Shown in pieces: positions 11,805 to 25,330 of a stretch of 64,000 nt of DNA. The translations under genes were made by a program, and so were the position numbers. How positions within the stretch are numbered: position 1 is the first letter of the stretch; each line of letters starts with the position of its first letter. The notes beneath the pieces were generated by a model. The model ran no database searches and was not told the DNA's origin. It was given only the letters and a program-made list of their open reading frames with translations. The stretch is from Quillaja saponaria (taxonomy: Eukaryota; Streptophyta; Magnoliopsida; Fabales; Quillajaceae): contig CM055605.1 of assembly GCA_029379385.1 (NCBI GenBank), positions 13,365,001 through 13,429,000 of the forward strand, read 5' to 3'.

Positions 11805-14695
11805 TGTCACACTCTCAAACAAAGTCATGATTGGATGGAGGAATGTATAACCAAACCCCCTAACCCTGTCTTCACATCCACTGAACATAAATGACTCTTT
11901 AACAATTGAAGTTAAAACAAAGAGTTTGATGCATTAGATTAAAAGCATAAATTTATTTAACAAATATATATGACGTTTTTAATTGAAAATTTTAACAAAG
12001 GTTTCCCGTAAAGTGGCACATACCCAAGAATACATACATATATAATCTGGTTACAAGCAACTAGTAAACAACAGTATCAACGTACATAAAAGAGCTCAGC
12101 TCCAAACAACACATTAATAACCACATTTAAACTAATATACACAATAATATATAATGCTTAAAGTGATTGCAACTGTCGTCTTTGAGCTGCAAGTATGTGA
12201 TTCCGAAATATACATTGCTGCAATAATGTCGGCAAGTCACGAATCCGTATGCGGCAAACATTGCTTTCTTTATACAAAAAAAAAAAAAAAAAAAAAAAAC
12301 AATAACAGAGGAAAGTGTGAGTTACAAGGACTTAATGAGTAAAAACGTACCCCAAGGGTACTAAAAGTAGACAAAACATAAAGAACACATATAAAGTAGT
12401 TAATCTCATGTAACCATATTCATGTCTTAACCATATTCACATATGTACATTTAATTATTATAAAATCAAAATTCACATGATTCACAAGATAAACAAAGTA
12501 GTTGAGATATTTGGAATTCGCAATTTCAACAAAGCAATCAAAACACTTAAAGCATACAAAGGGCCAACAGAGTAACTCAGCCCCGCACAACAAATATCTC
12601 CCACCACTGGGCATTCATGCACTAGCACAACAAGTTTTTCTTCATACACAATCCATCCCATCGGGGCTTAGCACTCAATACTTTTTAAATCACTTATTAA
12701 ATTAAAATAGCAAATCAAAATATCCTAGATGCACCTGGATTTTAATTTTGGAAGTAAAAATTATTTAGGAGAAAAATTCACTTTGTTGACCCTTATCAAA
12801 CATAAACAATTTCAAATAGCAAATATAATTTGAATACTCAAATTAACATAAATAATTTTACATATTATTTGGCAACCAAAGAGCACGTAAGTCACACACA
12901 AACCTTAAGAATATGGTTCGTCGTTCCGCCTAATATATAAGGGTTTTGGAATATCCTCAACAAGATCTGTAGCTGAAAATCATCCATTCAAACATTATTT
13001 AATTTACCATTTTATGATTACAAATTCCTACTTAATAATTTAATTGATACCTAATAGTTAATTTAACTTACATACATATATTAATATTTACTTTCTCTTA
13101 AACATTTTATTGAATACTTTGGAAGGCATCTTTAACTTTCATTGATGTGTGTATATTTATGTCTATACACTTTTCAATTATCTTACATAATTTCTCAATT
13201 CCAAACTATACCTATTTCACATATATTTACTTGATATGCTTTTTGGTAAACAATTTATTTTTAAATCTTTTACTAGATATCTAAAGTATATTTTGTTTCC
13301 CTCATGTATACACTTGTATATTTATACATGCACTAAGAAATCACCTACAACTTATTAATTTAACTTTTCCTATATTGCAATTAACATTTACTTAGTCAAT
13401 TTTCATATTTCCTAGTTAACTATTTAACCAACAAAATTTATATAATTCAACTTTTATAATACGCCTTATAAATATATATTTATACATATCTCATGATAGA
13501 ATCAACAAAATCCTAATACTCTTATACTATTCAAATTCCACTTATTGAATTCAACTTAACTTTAATTATCTAGAATTAATCAAGTACTTGAATTACATAA
13601 TTCCACCATGAATACAATTAAAGTTCAAGTTTTCCTATTCTAATTCCTATAGTCATTTTATAGATTTCTTGTTTTTCTTAACCTTTAAGCACCATCACTA
13701 AAATCCTATATAAAGCCCAAAACTTACTTACTACTCATCTAAAATTTCATGCACAAACCACAAGTAAGCTAACAAAATTCCTAAAACCTCATTTGATTTC
13801 CATAACTAAAACTTTAACTAAACCTTTTGATGAAAAATAAAATAAAATTCAAACCCGTACTGCCTTCATTACATGAATGGCCAACTCCTATTTATCAATA
13901 TGAAAATAAAGCTTACAAATTGGTGATGATAGCTTACTTTCGGCCAACCTGTTGTCCTACCAAGGAGAAGACATGATGGAGCAAGGTGCAAGGCAAGTTG
14001 TTGTCCCTGGCTGTCCCTGCACGAAGAGTTCTTTAGCTCCAATAAGTGCTACAGTTAGAGCTTTAGAAAGAGGAAGGAATTAAGAGCAGAGGAGGACAAG
14101 GAAGACGGCAGGAAATTGCTATCCACTGTTATCTATCTAAGCTGAATTTCAACTCCAAATTTTCCCAAGCCAAGTTTTTACAACCCACAAATGGAAGGGA
14201 GGAAAAAAATTTATCAAAGGATTGAAATGGCAACCAAAGTAAGGGACAATCATGGCAAAAAATGAAAAAACAGAGGACACATAAAGCAAGGGAAAGCAAG
14301 AACGCGAGTATCAAGAAAAAATGAAGAGAAAGAGTCGTTGATAGTATATATAGAAAAAAAAAGAATAAAAAAACAAAAAGAAGTTTAGTCAAAGTCCACA
14401 GCTAGTTTTTGTGGTGCAAATTTATTCTAAGTCTCTTTCTCTCTCTCTCTCTACATATATATTATAAATTTTGCCTTGTTTATATTCACATACACCTATT
14501 TTTCTCTCCATTAAAATTCATATACTTAAATTTTTTTATTTTTTTTTAAACTTCATATCAATCAATTTGGTTTTAAAATTAATTCTTATATTACAAACAT
14601 TCATACTTATATATATAACAAATATGTATTTACGTCATCACAATAAATTATGTATAACCATTCTAAATTGTATATAACAATGTCAGGTTATGATA
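11805..14695 (-). repeat. 3' LTR of the minus-strand Tekay-like element
   Basis: On the plus strand it starts TGTCACACTCTC at 11805 and ends GGTTATGATA at 14695 (one terminal base changed from the expected CA). The first 320 bases match 23547-24128. It includes an A-tract at 12279-12299 and a TC microsatellite near 14435-14452. Its ends also resemble the solo LTR at 25684-27588. The host flank at 11800-11804 is CTACA; the other side is lost. Confidence 0.8.
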
Positions 14696-14719
14696 GTCTC
14701 CTCCCTTAAAAAGAAATTC

Positions 14720-17566
14720 ATCCTGAATTTGAAATAGATGAGTTACGAATCTTACTTACTTGAATCTTTCAAACAAATACGGATATCGTTGTACACACTC
14801 TCGGATTCTTAATTGGCTTCCTATTCTCCATGATCTTGCTATACCACATTTACCGAAGGAATAACTTACCTGTCAATGATTACCACTAGTTGTTCCTCAT
14901 ATGTCAGATTTTTATTTACCTAAACCTCTTGAATTCGTAGAACATGAGACTCATCTGGCAAATACTTCTGAAGCATCGATACGTGAAACATTGGATGTAC
15001 TATATCCAAATCTGGGAAAATGCAAACCTATATGCCACCGTTCTAATCTTATCTAGGATCTAGAAAGTTCTAATAAATCTTGGACTTGTCTTTCTTGCCA
15101 AATCTTATGGTTCCTTTAAAAGGTGAAACCTTTAGAAACACATATTCACTTACTTCAAATTCCAACTGTCTTCGATGGTTATTAGCATACGACTTCTATT
15201 TGCTCTAAGCTGTCCGCAACCTATCACAAATCATTTTCATTTTTTCCACTACATCCTGGTCTAACTCTGATCCCAACAACTAATGTTCACCTGTTTCAAA
15301 CTATTTGATCGGAGATCAACACTTCCTCTTATACAATACTTCAAATGGTGCCATCTGAATGCTACTATGATAATTGTTGTTATAAGCAAATTCGATTAGT
15401 GGAAGATGTTGATCCTAACTACCTTCAAAGTCTATGACACAGGCTCACAACATATCCTCTAAAGTCTGTATCGTTCTCTTGGATTGACCATCAATTTGAG
15501 GATGGAAAGCTGTACTGAACAATAGTTAAATACCAAGAGCCTTCTAAAAAGACTTCCAAAATGCCATAATAAACTGAGATCCCTGGTCAGAAATAATAGA
15601 AACTAGTACTCCACGTTGTAATGAAACAATCTCATCTAGATTAACTTTGTATACTAATGTACTGAATAAGTAGTCTTCACCGAAAGAAAATATATGTATT
15701 TCATCAAATGATCCACAATCACCAAATAGAATCAAAACCCCTAAAAGTCTTAGCGAGTCCTGATACGAAATCTATAGTGACTTTTTCCTACTTTCATTCC
15801 AGAATATCTAGCCTTTGCAATATTCCTACAGGCTTCTGATGCTCAGCTTTCACCTATTGACACACAAGACACCTAGAAACAAAATTAGCTAATCTTTCTT
15901 CATACCATCTTACTTATAAATTTTTTTAGGTGTTGATACATTTTAGAGGAACCAGGATACATTGCATAAGATGAACAGTGAGTTGCTTCAAAATTTTTTC
16001 TCCTTAACTATGAATCGGATGGCACAACAATCCGGTCATGATACCTCAGTACTCCTTCACTATCCACCCTGAAATCATCAATAATACCCTGATCACACTT
16101 AACTTTCTTAGCACCTATTGTCAGATCAACAACAAAAGTTGACTTCAACACCCCCTGAGGAGACACCTCAAATTTAACTTCCTCAGCCATACACCTCTGC
16201 AAGTCCTTTATAACCTGATTAAGCATAGTTGTCAGATGGGACACACTATCCATTGACTTTCTACTCAAAGCATCTGCAATCACATTTGCTTTACCTGGAT
16301 AAAGAAATCGAGCAATCATAATCTTCCAGTAGCTCAATCCATCTATGCTGCATCAAATTTAACTCCTTCTGATCAAGTATATATTTAAGACTTTTATGAT
16401 CCATGAAAATCTCAAAAGTCTCATCATATAAGTAATGCTTCCATATCTTCAATGCAAAGATTATCACCGTCATTTCAAGATCATGGATAAGGTAATTCAT
16501 CTCATACTTCTTCAACTATCTCGAAGTATATGCCACAACTTTTCTATCTTGCATTAAAACACAACTAAGTCTAATGTGAGAAGCATCACAAAATACCGTA
16601 TACTTGCCTATACTAGAGAGAAGTGTAAGAACAGGGGCTGAGATCAAACAAGTTTTAGCTTTTGAAAACTTTTCTCATAATCCTCAGACCATAAAAATTT
16701 AACTCTTGTCTAAGTCAACCGAGTTAAAGGAGCAGCAATACGAGATAAATTTTCAACGAACCTCTTATAATATTCGGCCAAGCCTAGAAAACTTTGAATT
16801 TTAAAAACATTTATTGCACGAGGCCAACTCTGAACTGCTTCCACCTTTTTAGGATCTAACCGAATTCCTTCCTTGAAAATCACACGTCTGAGAAAAGTCA
16901 CTTAATTCAACCAAAATTCACACTTAGAGAGTTTAGCATAAAGCTTGTTTTCTCTAAGTATTTGTAATATAATCCGAAGATGTTACTCATGCTCCTCCTC
17001 ACTCAGAGAATATACTATAATATCATCAATAAAGACAATGACAAGCTGGTCCAAGAAAGGCTTAAACACCCTATTTATTAAGTCCATAAATGTTGTATGA
17101 GCATTAGTAAGCCCAAAAGCTCGTAATGTCCATACTAAGTACAAAAAGTAGTCTTCGGAATTTCTTCCTTAATTCGGAGCTGATGATACCCCAAAAGAAG
17201 ATCAATCTTAGAAAAATAATAAGCTCCCTGTAGCTGATCAAATAAATCATCAATCTTAGGGAAATGATACTTGTTCTTAGCTATAACTTTGTTCAGCTGC
17301 CTATAGTCAATGCATAGCCTAAATGAGCCATCCTTCTTTGTAACAAACAAGACAAGAGCTCCCTAAGGAGATGAACTGGGATAAATGAATCCCTTATCTA
17401 CCAAATCTTACAACTGCACCTTTAGCTCCCTCAGTTCATTAGGAGCCATCCGATTAGGGGAATAGAAATCAATTAAGTACTAGGTAACAACTCAATACCA
17501 AACTCTATCTTTCGATTAGGAGGAAGTTCAGGAAGCTCTTCAGGAAATATGTTAGAAAACTCCATC
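14720..17566 (-). pseudogene. Tekay-like pol: reverse transcriptase, RNase H, integrase, chromodomain (broken)
   Basis: Reverse transcriptase is clear at 17350-17135 ([19 protein letters not shown], then [15 protein letters not shown]). The catalytic motif near 17030 reads FIDD, normal for chromoviruses. The RT end (17350-16700) includes FLGLAEYYKRFV. RNase H lies at 16515-16291 ([15 protein letters not shown]). The connection to integrase has KANVIADALSRKS at 16300-16250. Integrase core remnants (SIISDQGSQFIMAFWKS) are at 15735-15544, and a tail with FHVSMLQKY near 14990 precedes the chromodomain-like end. The enzyme set would copy and integrate the element. Stops and frameshifts occur in every domain. 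Confidence 0.9.
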
Positions 17567-17574
17567 ACCACTAG

Positions 17575-20500
17575 TAAGGTTGGAAATGAGTAGAGCAATT
17601 CGAAGCTCGGCTCGGATTCGGCTCAATAAATACTTGACTCATACTCAACTCGAATGAAAACAAACTGAACTTGAATTTAATTTTAAGCTTGTTTAACATT
17701 TCAAGTTGATTTTCGAAACATAGGTACTTGGCTTAAAAGCTCAACGAGTAGTTTGATTATTTTCTTAATTTAAAAAAAATATTTTTATATATAAAGATAT
17801 TAAACATCAACATAGTTAAATATATTTTCAAATTTTTATAAATAAAACTAAGCACTCAGGCCCACATAAACATTAAAATAATTATATATATTTTTAAAAA
17901 CAATAACTAAGCACTTAGGAAAACTTAAGCAATAACTAAAGTAATTATATATAAATTGCGTACGATAAGCATATTTCTACAAACTCTAAAGTAATTATAT
18001 AATTTAAATTCAGGCCCACTTAAACATTAAAGATATTTTATATTTTAAAAATAAAAACAAATCAACTTAGGCCCACTTTCCTTAAAAGTTTTTAGTCAGC
18101 CACTTTCCAAAAAGTTAAGATTGAGCAACTTTCCCTAAAAGTTTAGATTCAGCCATTTTCTAATGTTTCTACAGACTTCCTCTTCCATCACTTTTCATCT
18201 CAACAAAGCTGCTCTAAGCAATAAAGCAGCTTTAAGTAACAAAGAAGCTCTAACCTTAAGAGATTCCCCCTCATTTTAAGTTTTTTTTTTTTTTTTTTTC
18301 CTCTTTCCTTTTATTTATTTATTTTTATCCATGATTCTTATCATCTTTCTTTGTCACAAGTCACACCTCATTAACAAATGTAGTGTGAAGTTCAATTTAC
18401 TTCACCAAAATCAAAATTTCTACTTTTTGGGCTTGGTTAGCTTGGACAAGAATACTTTCACAATCTAAAGGTAAGTTTCTTCAATTTTCTTTTGATTTCA
18501 AAAAGTTAAGGTTAGTAAGATTTGGGTGTTTTTTAATTTTGTTGTAATTTTCTTTGATAATATGTATGTTTGTTGTATTTTTTTTATATTTCTTTTATTG
18601 TCTTTCTTTTTTTATCTTTCTTACAAAATTATGACTGGCAATTTTAAATGATTTTGTTGATACTATTGTTGAATATTTTTGTTCTGCATTTCTTTAAAGT
18701 TATTATTTCTCTGATGTAATTTTTGTGTTCTTGAATGAGTGTTGGTAATACCATTACTACAAAACTATAATTTCTCTGGAGTTGATACTTCATACTTGAA
18801 GTTTCCTTTCTTTTAATATATATTTTTTTTATCTAATTGATGTTAGAATGTCTGAGAATCAACTACCAGTAACAAGAAAATCCAATTCTGTGAATCTTTC
18901 ACGTGTTACTGACCATCATTCATCTTCCCTACGAACAATGACTGTGATGATGTCAATCAAGTTGAGGAGGAAGATGTTATTTCTACACGACCAAACAAAA
19001 AAAAGAAGGAAGAAAAAGTCACCAGTATGAGTGCATATCAAGCGCTGTGTGATGCAGATGGAAGCAAGTATAATATATGCATACATTGCAAGAAAAAATT
19101 ATCTCATCAAGATTCTGGTTCAACCACTCATCTTACAAGACATTTGAATGCTTGTATGCTCAATAAGAGTTTTGATAAGAAGCAAAGAAGTTTAAATATG
19201 CTGAAAGTGGAGGAAAATGTATGCCTAAATGAACTTGTCTTAGGACCTTCAATGGGAAAAGTTGGACTTTATGATCATACGAGGGTTAGAGAGGCTTTAG
19301 CTTATCTTGTTCTTATGCAGAGTTGCCATTCAATATTGTGGAATGGCTTAGTTTTACTTATATTTTGCAAAACCCTTAATCCTTAATATGGGAAGATCTC
19401 AAGAAAGACACTTAAAACAGATTGAATGTGGTTTTATGAGACTAAAAAGCTGAAATTGAAGAATTTGCTTAGGAAAGTGAACAAGATAAGTTTAACAATT
19501 GATAATTGAAAGTCAAAATCAGAAGATTGAGTACATGACCGTAACTGATCACTTTATTTACAAAGAATGGAAGCTGCAAAAGAGGATTCTTAAATCTGTG
19601 CATATTCCTCCTCCATGCCGTGGCAATGACATAGCACACTACATACTTAAATGCTTGAAAGAGTGGGATATTGAGAATAATAAATACACAAAATCAGTAG
19701 ATAATGCTGCCTACAATGAAGTGTGTTTAAGGAAGTTGAAAGAAGAGATCTCAAGAAATAAGATGGTTTGTCAAGGAAAGTTATTTCATGTGTGGTGTTG
19801 TGCACACATTTTGAATTTATGTGCGCAATATGGACTAACTGTCATTAGTCATATAACTAACAAGTAAGAGATAATGTGAAATACATCAACCAATCAGAAA
19901 TTCGAATAAGGCATTTTGTTGATTGTTGTTTAGCAAAAGGATTGACTTCTAAGAAGCTAATCTTAGATGTCCCTACCCACTAGAACTCCATTCATCTTAT
20001 GCTTAAAATAATATTGGAGTACAAAGAAGCTTTCAAAATACTTAATGAGGAGGATGCTAACTATGATTTCATGCCAAGTGATGAAGAATGGTTGAAGGTG
20101 TTGAATGTTCGTGAAGTGCTAAAAGTGTTCAACGACACCACTGGCATTATATCAGGAAGCTTGTACCCCACATAATTTATACCTTTGTGAGGTATATAGG
20201 GTCAAACAAGTGGTGGATAAGGCATTTTTGAGTGAATAACTTTCCTTGAAGAAATGGCAGCCAAGATGAATGAGAAATTTGATAAGTATTAGGGGGAATG
20301 TAACTTAATAATGTCAATTGCTGTTGTTCTTGATCCTAGGGTGAAAATGGCCGCTATAGAAACTTGTTTTCCTGAAATTTACCCTCTAACTCAATCAGCC
20401 TTGAAAATTCAAGAGGTTCAGGTAGCTTTGTTAGAAATATATGATGAATATGCAGCAATGGAATCAGAGTGTGAGCCTACTTCTTCAATGACTACATCTA

Positions 20501-21518
20501 CTTCTTGTACTCAATCAAGCAATAACATTAAAAAGGGATTTAAATATATCATGCAGGCATCAAGGGAGAAAACAATATTCAGCTAACATCAAAAACAGAA
20601 CTAGAGTTATATCTTGATGATCCTTTCTATGAGTGTGATGAAGAGGAAGAAGCTACTTTCAACACTTTGGATTGGTGGAAGTTCAACCAACATAAGTATA
20701 AATTGTTATCTAAGATGGCTGCAGATATTCTTGCTATACCCATTGCAACGGTTGCCTCAGAGTTTACTTTCAGTGCTGCTAGGAGGGTGATTGATCTATA
20801 TAGAGCTTGTTTAAAACTAGACACAATTGAAGCTTTAATTTGTGATGGGGATTGGGTTTGCATATTGCATAAATATTACAAACAACAAAGTGAAGTGGTA
20901 TTGAATATGATAATAATAATTTATATGTTTCATTTACTTTAGTTCATAAATTTAACATATCTATAATAATTAACTATTATGTTTTGAACTTATGTTACTT
21001 GTAAGTGGAGAAGGAAGCTGTGGAGATTGAATTGCTTTATTTTGACCTTGAACAGAAGGAGCCTAGAGGGAGAAAATTCATAGAAAATCTTTTTCTGCTG
21101 AATCTAATCTTTGTTTTTGTTGAACTAAGTTTCATGTAATGTTCTAACTTCACTATCAGTTCTTGTACTAAAATTACTGAATTTTAGACTAGTTTTTTTT
21201 GTGAGTTTGAATAGTAAGATTAAGAGTTTATATGAATGTTTTGGATTATGAATTTGCTATACTAATTTGTTGTAAATTTAAATTTTGATGGCAATAATTT
21301 GTGATTTATAGATTTAATATTATTGGTACAGTCTTTATAGGTTTTTTACAGTTGTTATCTAGCAATTAAGCCAAACTTGAGTATTGAGCTTGTGCCGAAC
21401 TCCAATTCAAAACAAGGCTCATTTTCGAGTTCAGGCTTGAACTTGAACTCGATTTTTTTGATTCGAGCCGAGCTCGATATCCAAATACTCTGCTCTACTC
21501 GGCTAGTTTCCAGCCTTA
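17575..21518 (+). mobile_element. hAT-family DNA transposon, nested in the Tekay-like element
   Basis: The ends are inverted repeats: left TAAGGTTGGAAA... and right (reverse complement) TAAGGCTGGAAA..., both followed within a few bases by GAGTAGAGCA and later GCTCGGCTCG. Eight-base flanks ACCACTAG (17567-17574) and ACCAATGT (21519-21526) agree at five positions and look like a decayed 8-bp target duplication, the size expected for hAT. Removing the insert brings the gypsy protease-RT linker back together. The interior encodes a broken hAT transposase on the plus strand. GAGCTCG-rich subterminal repeats occur near both ends (17607-17650 and 21390-21480). Confidence 0.9.
18848..20942 (+). pseudogene. 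hAT transposase with BED zinc finger and C-terminal dimerisation domain (broken)
   Basis: The frame at 18848-19030 gives an N-terminal basic region (KKRRKKKSP); a frame change leads to 19027-19386 with a BED-type zinc finger (CIHCKKKL ... THLTRHLNAC). Then comes an N-terminal hAT block (TRVREALAYLVL). 19499-19867 has the catalytic-domain segment (YMTVTDHFIYKEWKLQKRIL, and HVWCCAHILNLCAQYGL). 20311-20586 has AVVLDPRVKM. 20667-20942 has the hAT dimerisation signature (LAIPIATVASEFTFSAARRV, then ALICDGDWV). Family members are about 600-700 aa, and the pieces cover most of that. Frame breaks between pieces, and stops such as at 20161-20175, show it is dead. It would excise and reinsert hAT elements in the nucleus. 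Confidence 0.9.
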
Positions 21519-21529
21519 ACCAATGTAAT

Positions 21530-22980
21530 ATGCTCTAAAGAAGGACACTCTAACTAAGTACTCCTGACAAAAGCTAAATAAGCTTGATGCTTCTTCCTGA
21601 TAAGCCATTTAGCCTAAATAGCTAAAATCAAATTACGAGGAACTTCACTTCGATCCCCTTGAAAAACAAAAGTTGTCTTCTTAGGAATACTGAACTTAAC
21701 ACTCATGTCATGAAAGTTTACCACGACATGATGATTAGACAACCAATCCACACCTAAAATAACTCTAGTATGTCCAGTATGATTAGGTCTGCCAAACAGG
21801 TATCATTACCCACAAGAAGGAATATACCTATCTACTACAATAATTTCTCCCAACAGAGTCAAAACCACTAAAGGAACCCCAAGAGGTTCAGGTGCCCTTT
21901 TCATATAAGAAGCAAAATACAAAGATCTCTAGAATCAAACAATACTTTAGCACCAATTGTGCAAACATATAAACTATTTGATACCACGACATTAGAATCC
22001 TGCCCATTCTGAGTCATTAAAGCATATACCGGGCTTGACCCTTGCCCACTGATAATGAACCTCTAAAAAAGGCCCCCACGACCTCCCTGAGATCTAGTAG
22101 GTGTCTTAGGTAATGAAGGTCTACCTTGAATTGAAAAAGATGTCCCAACTGTAGTAGATTGCCCTCTCAACAATCGACAGTCTCTGATATGATAATCTAT
22201 TGCCCTACATTTAAAACACTTGTCCCTAGTTTGCACTGCCCCGTATATTAGTTACCATAAGTGGGACATAAAGAAAGCTCAAATGATCGGGGTCCACTAG
22301 AGACCCCCTTGTGACTGAGCTCTGGAACTCTGTCTTATTTGACCTTTACCCAACTAAAAATATTCTATGAACAAACCTTGCTTGGAGGTAGATTCACCCT
22401 CAAGTTTACGAGAATTGCTAGCTCTAGAAGTTAAAGGAATCTCCTGTCTTGCCTTCTCATGACTCATACACTCTGAATGTCTCTCCAAAATTAGAGTCTC
22501 CGATTGATATGCAGCATCAACGACCTGAGTGTATGTAATAGTGCCTGTCACAAACACTAATTTGAATAAATAATTTCTTAAGTGATTAATAAACCTCTTA
22601 ATCAGTATCTACTTAATGGCCACCAAATGCGGAGCAAAATGGGACAATCTGGTAAACCGAGTCTCATACTCCACCATTATCATCCCCTCTGTCTAAACTA
22701 ATTGCTCAAAATCTTAAGCATAATTGTCTCGCACAGTCTCAGGTAAAAAACGATCAGTAAACCCTTGTTGAACTCCTGCCACGTCAGTAGGGTAGGCTTT
22801 GTTCTCTGGTCTACATATATCTTGTACCACTCGTACGCTACATCATGTAGCTGATAACTAACCAACTTCATAGCATGAACGGGATCACACCCCAAAGCTA
22901 TACATAGTCTGTCAGACTCCTTGAAGAAAGTATAAGGATCCTGTGCCAGGTTCACACTTGAAAATCTTGGTGGCTGCACT
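21530..22980 (-). pseudogene. Tekay-like gag and protease (broken)
   Basis: Gag is readable at 22979-22698 (DPYTFFKESDRLCIALGC, then LHDVAYEWYKI and LTWQEF), continuing at 22557-22354. The zinc knuckle near 22218-22177 reads CFKCRAIDYHIRDC; the spacing is the usual CX2CX4HX4C, but the histidine position is now tyrosine with a histidine next to it. The protease follows at about 22030-21540: its active-site segment reads FDSRD where the family has FDSGA, so the catalytic loop is altered. GVDWLSNHHV-like sequence can be read near 21750. Several stops interrupt both domains. Confidence 0.85.
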
Positions 22981-23532
22981 TTACGAAGATCATGCAGCGC
23001 TAAAAATGCTCCATGTTCCTGCTGAACTGGAACATGAAGGATTGCTTCTTATTGAGACTAAACAGGAAGAGTTGTTAGAGGTTATGGCTGAGCTTAGTGT
23101 AGTTGGGCTAAAATCCCAACTAAGCCACCTATGGTCCTCTAAACATAGTCTAGTCCTTACATTAACTGCTCTAAATCAATACCAGGGTTTACTATCTAAA
23201 CTGGTTCAATAGCTCTACCTCTGCCTCTACCATGTCCCCATCATCTGTTACCTCTGACCACTGGTGGCTGGGGACTAGTAAATCCCTGATCAGAGCTAGC
23301 ATCCTGTTATCTCATTCAGCATGCAACACGACCACTACATCATATCATATCTAAAGCAAAAAAACATGAATTCAATATATAAGGTAAAGGGATAGATAGT
23401 GCATTAAATAAATCACAACTTGAAGTTTCAGGACAAATTGGAACGCATCACTAAGTCCACATATGCCCCAAGTAACATACACAAACAAAGCAACAATATC
23501 CCGTACTAGCAGTTATGGACCTCTAAACCTAG

Positions 23533-23546
23533 CTTTGATACCAACT
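23533..23546 (-). other. Primer-binding site, initiator tRNA-Met type
   Basis: On the minus strand TTGGTATCAAAGC follows the 5' LTR end within a base or two. It matches the plant initiator-Met site TGGTATCAGAGC with one change. Confidence 0.8.
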
Positions 23547-24128
23547 TGTCACACCTTCAAATGAAGGCATGACTGGCCAGAGGAATAGATAACTAAACTC
23601 TTGTAACCCTGACTTCACATCCACTGAACATAAATAGGTCTTGAATAATTATAGTCAAAACAAAGACAATGCATTAGATTAAAAACATAAATTTATTTAG
23701 CAAATATATATGATGTTTTTAATAGAAAATTTCAGCAGAGATTCCCTGTAATGTGGAACATGCCCAAGAATACATACATATATAATATGGTTACAAGCAA
23801 CCAGTAAACAACAGTATCAGCGTATATGGAGGAGCTTGGCTCCAAACAACACATTAATAACCACAGTTAAACTAATATACACAACAATAAATAATGCCTA
23901 AAGTGATTACAAGTGTCGTCTTTTGAGCTTTAAATGTACGATTTTGAAATATACCTTGTCGTGCAATAGGTCGGCAAGTTATGGATCCCTGCACTATGAA
24001 CATTGCTTTCCTAATACTAAAAAAATGCCACAACCGAGGAAAGTGTGAGTCACAAGAACACAGTGAACAAAAACATACCCTAAAAGTGCCAACATCAGAC
24101 AAATGAAGTAATTAATCTCATGTAACTT
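23547..24128 (-). repeat. Partial 5' LTR of the Tekay-like element
   Basis: Plus-strand TGTCACACC at 23547 begins a stretch matching 11805-12415 (for example AATTTATTTAGCAAATATAT and GAGGAAAGTGTGAGT blocks). The match stops near 24128, about 580 bases in, so some 2.3 kb of LTR is missing or displaced. Confidence 0.8.
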
Positions 24129-24129
24129 C

Positions 24130-25330
24130 AGCCACCAAGATATCAATAAAAAGGAACATATGTTGCTAACTAATTAAGGCCCCATAAAAGGAAAAAAAGA
24201 ATCTGTGAGAAAATCAAATACCTGACAAAAACCAAAACACTTTTGTGATAGCAACTACAAAATTACAAACAAAACAATCTTTTTTTTTGACAAACCCAAA
24301 AAAAAAAAAAAAATCATAATAAAACAAATTAAGAAGACTACAAGAAAATTTTCCAAATAATTGAAACTTTTTGGAAAACAGCTCACCAATTTTGAATCAA
24401 AGCCTTGTGGAGACCCAATGGGGATCTCAAAGACTTCCTTAACAATAAATGATGGGAAAAATCTAATTTTCCAATTTACAAGCAGAGAGTACAAAAATAA
24501 ACCCAAATCAGCAAGTTTGAAAGAAACAAAAAGACAAAAATAAAGAAACAAATCATAAACGAAAATAAAAACAAATCTCTAACCTTTCATAAGCACCATT
24601 CCAAGGAGTTGGGGTGTGGGTTGCCTACGGTTTATGATAAATCAAAGATGGAGAGAAATCATAATTGGGCTGGGTATTTCCAGAGTCTGAAATTTGAAAT
24701 TGAGGGAAGGAGATCAGTGAATTGGACAAAATAAAGTTCCAATACAAATTGAAGAATAATTAAGAGCAAAGACTAAAGCTTTTGAGGAAAAATAAAGGGC
24801 ATAGACATTGATTGAGGTCTGACCTTTGTGAAGTATATGAATTACATAGAAATCAACACTCACATACTAGGTTTGAAACATTGAAGCTCTAGCTTTCGCT
24901 TTGTCTGTATCTTTTGGAATTTTACAAACTGTTCTCCAAATTCTTTTTAGAACAAAATAAATCTATATGCTATGGTTACAAGATAAGAACTACGGCCACT
25001 GCTATAGTAGAAAAGAAATAATTTTTTTTTTTTGAAAAAGTATAAAAAAATTAAAATTGGAACAACTTATGTGCTACGACCTCACAATAGTAGAAAGGCA
25101 ATAAATCGTTTTAATAATAATAATATAAAAAAAATTAAATGGACTAACTTATTTGCTATGGCCAACCGTAGTAGATAATATTTGGGCTATTGCAGATGCT
25201 GGAAAAAAGTGGGAAATTTTATCCATTATACACTATGGCGTTAGCCGTATCACATAAACTTGGCCGTAGTATTTAATTTTTATAAGCTACGACTATTGGC
25301 CGTAGCCTATAAATCATTTTCTTGTAGTGA
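24130..25330. mobile_element. CACTA/En-Spm-type terminal fragment
   Basis: The right edge reads ...TTTTCTTGTAGTG at 25317-25329, the reverse complement of CACTACAAGAAAA, a classic CACTA terminus. Inward of it are many subterminal motifs built on GCTACGGCC/GGCCGTAGC in both orientations (24995-25310). A possible left terminus GACTACAAGAAAA lies at 24336, giving ~1.0 kb; its flank (GAA) and the right flank (AAA) do not match exactly. 24130-24335 could belong to this or another element. No transposase is visible. Short frames here are not supported as genes. Confidence 0.6.

Larger units (their letters stand above)
11805..24128 (-). mobile_element. Tekay-like Ty3/gypsy retrotransposon, minus strand, with nested hAT
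   Basis: Read on the minus strand: partial 5' LTR (24128-23547), initiator-Met primer site, gag, protease, [hAT insertion 21518-17575], reverse transcriptase, RNase H, integrase, chromodomain-like tail, polypurine tract, and a 2.9-kb 3' LTR (14695-11805). LTR ends share the TGTCACAC block and the following ~320 bases. The arrangement, the primer type and the long LTRs fit the Tekay/Del chromovirus group. The 5' LTR stops matching at ~24128, where CACTA-related sequence begins. All genes are broken. Confidence 0.85.
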
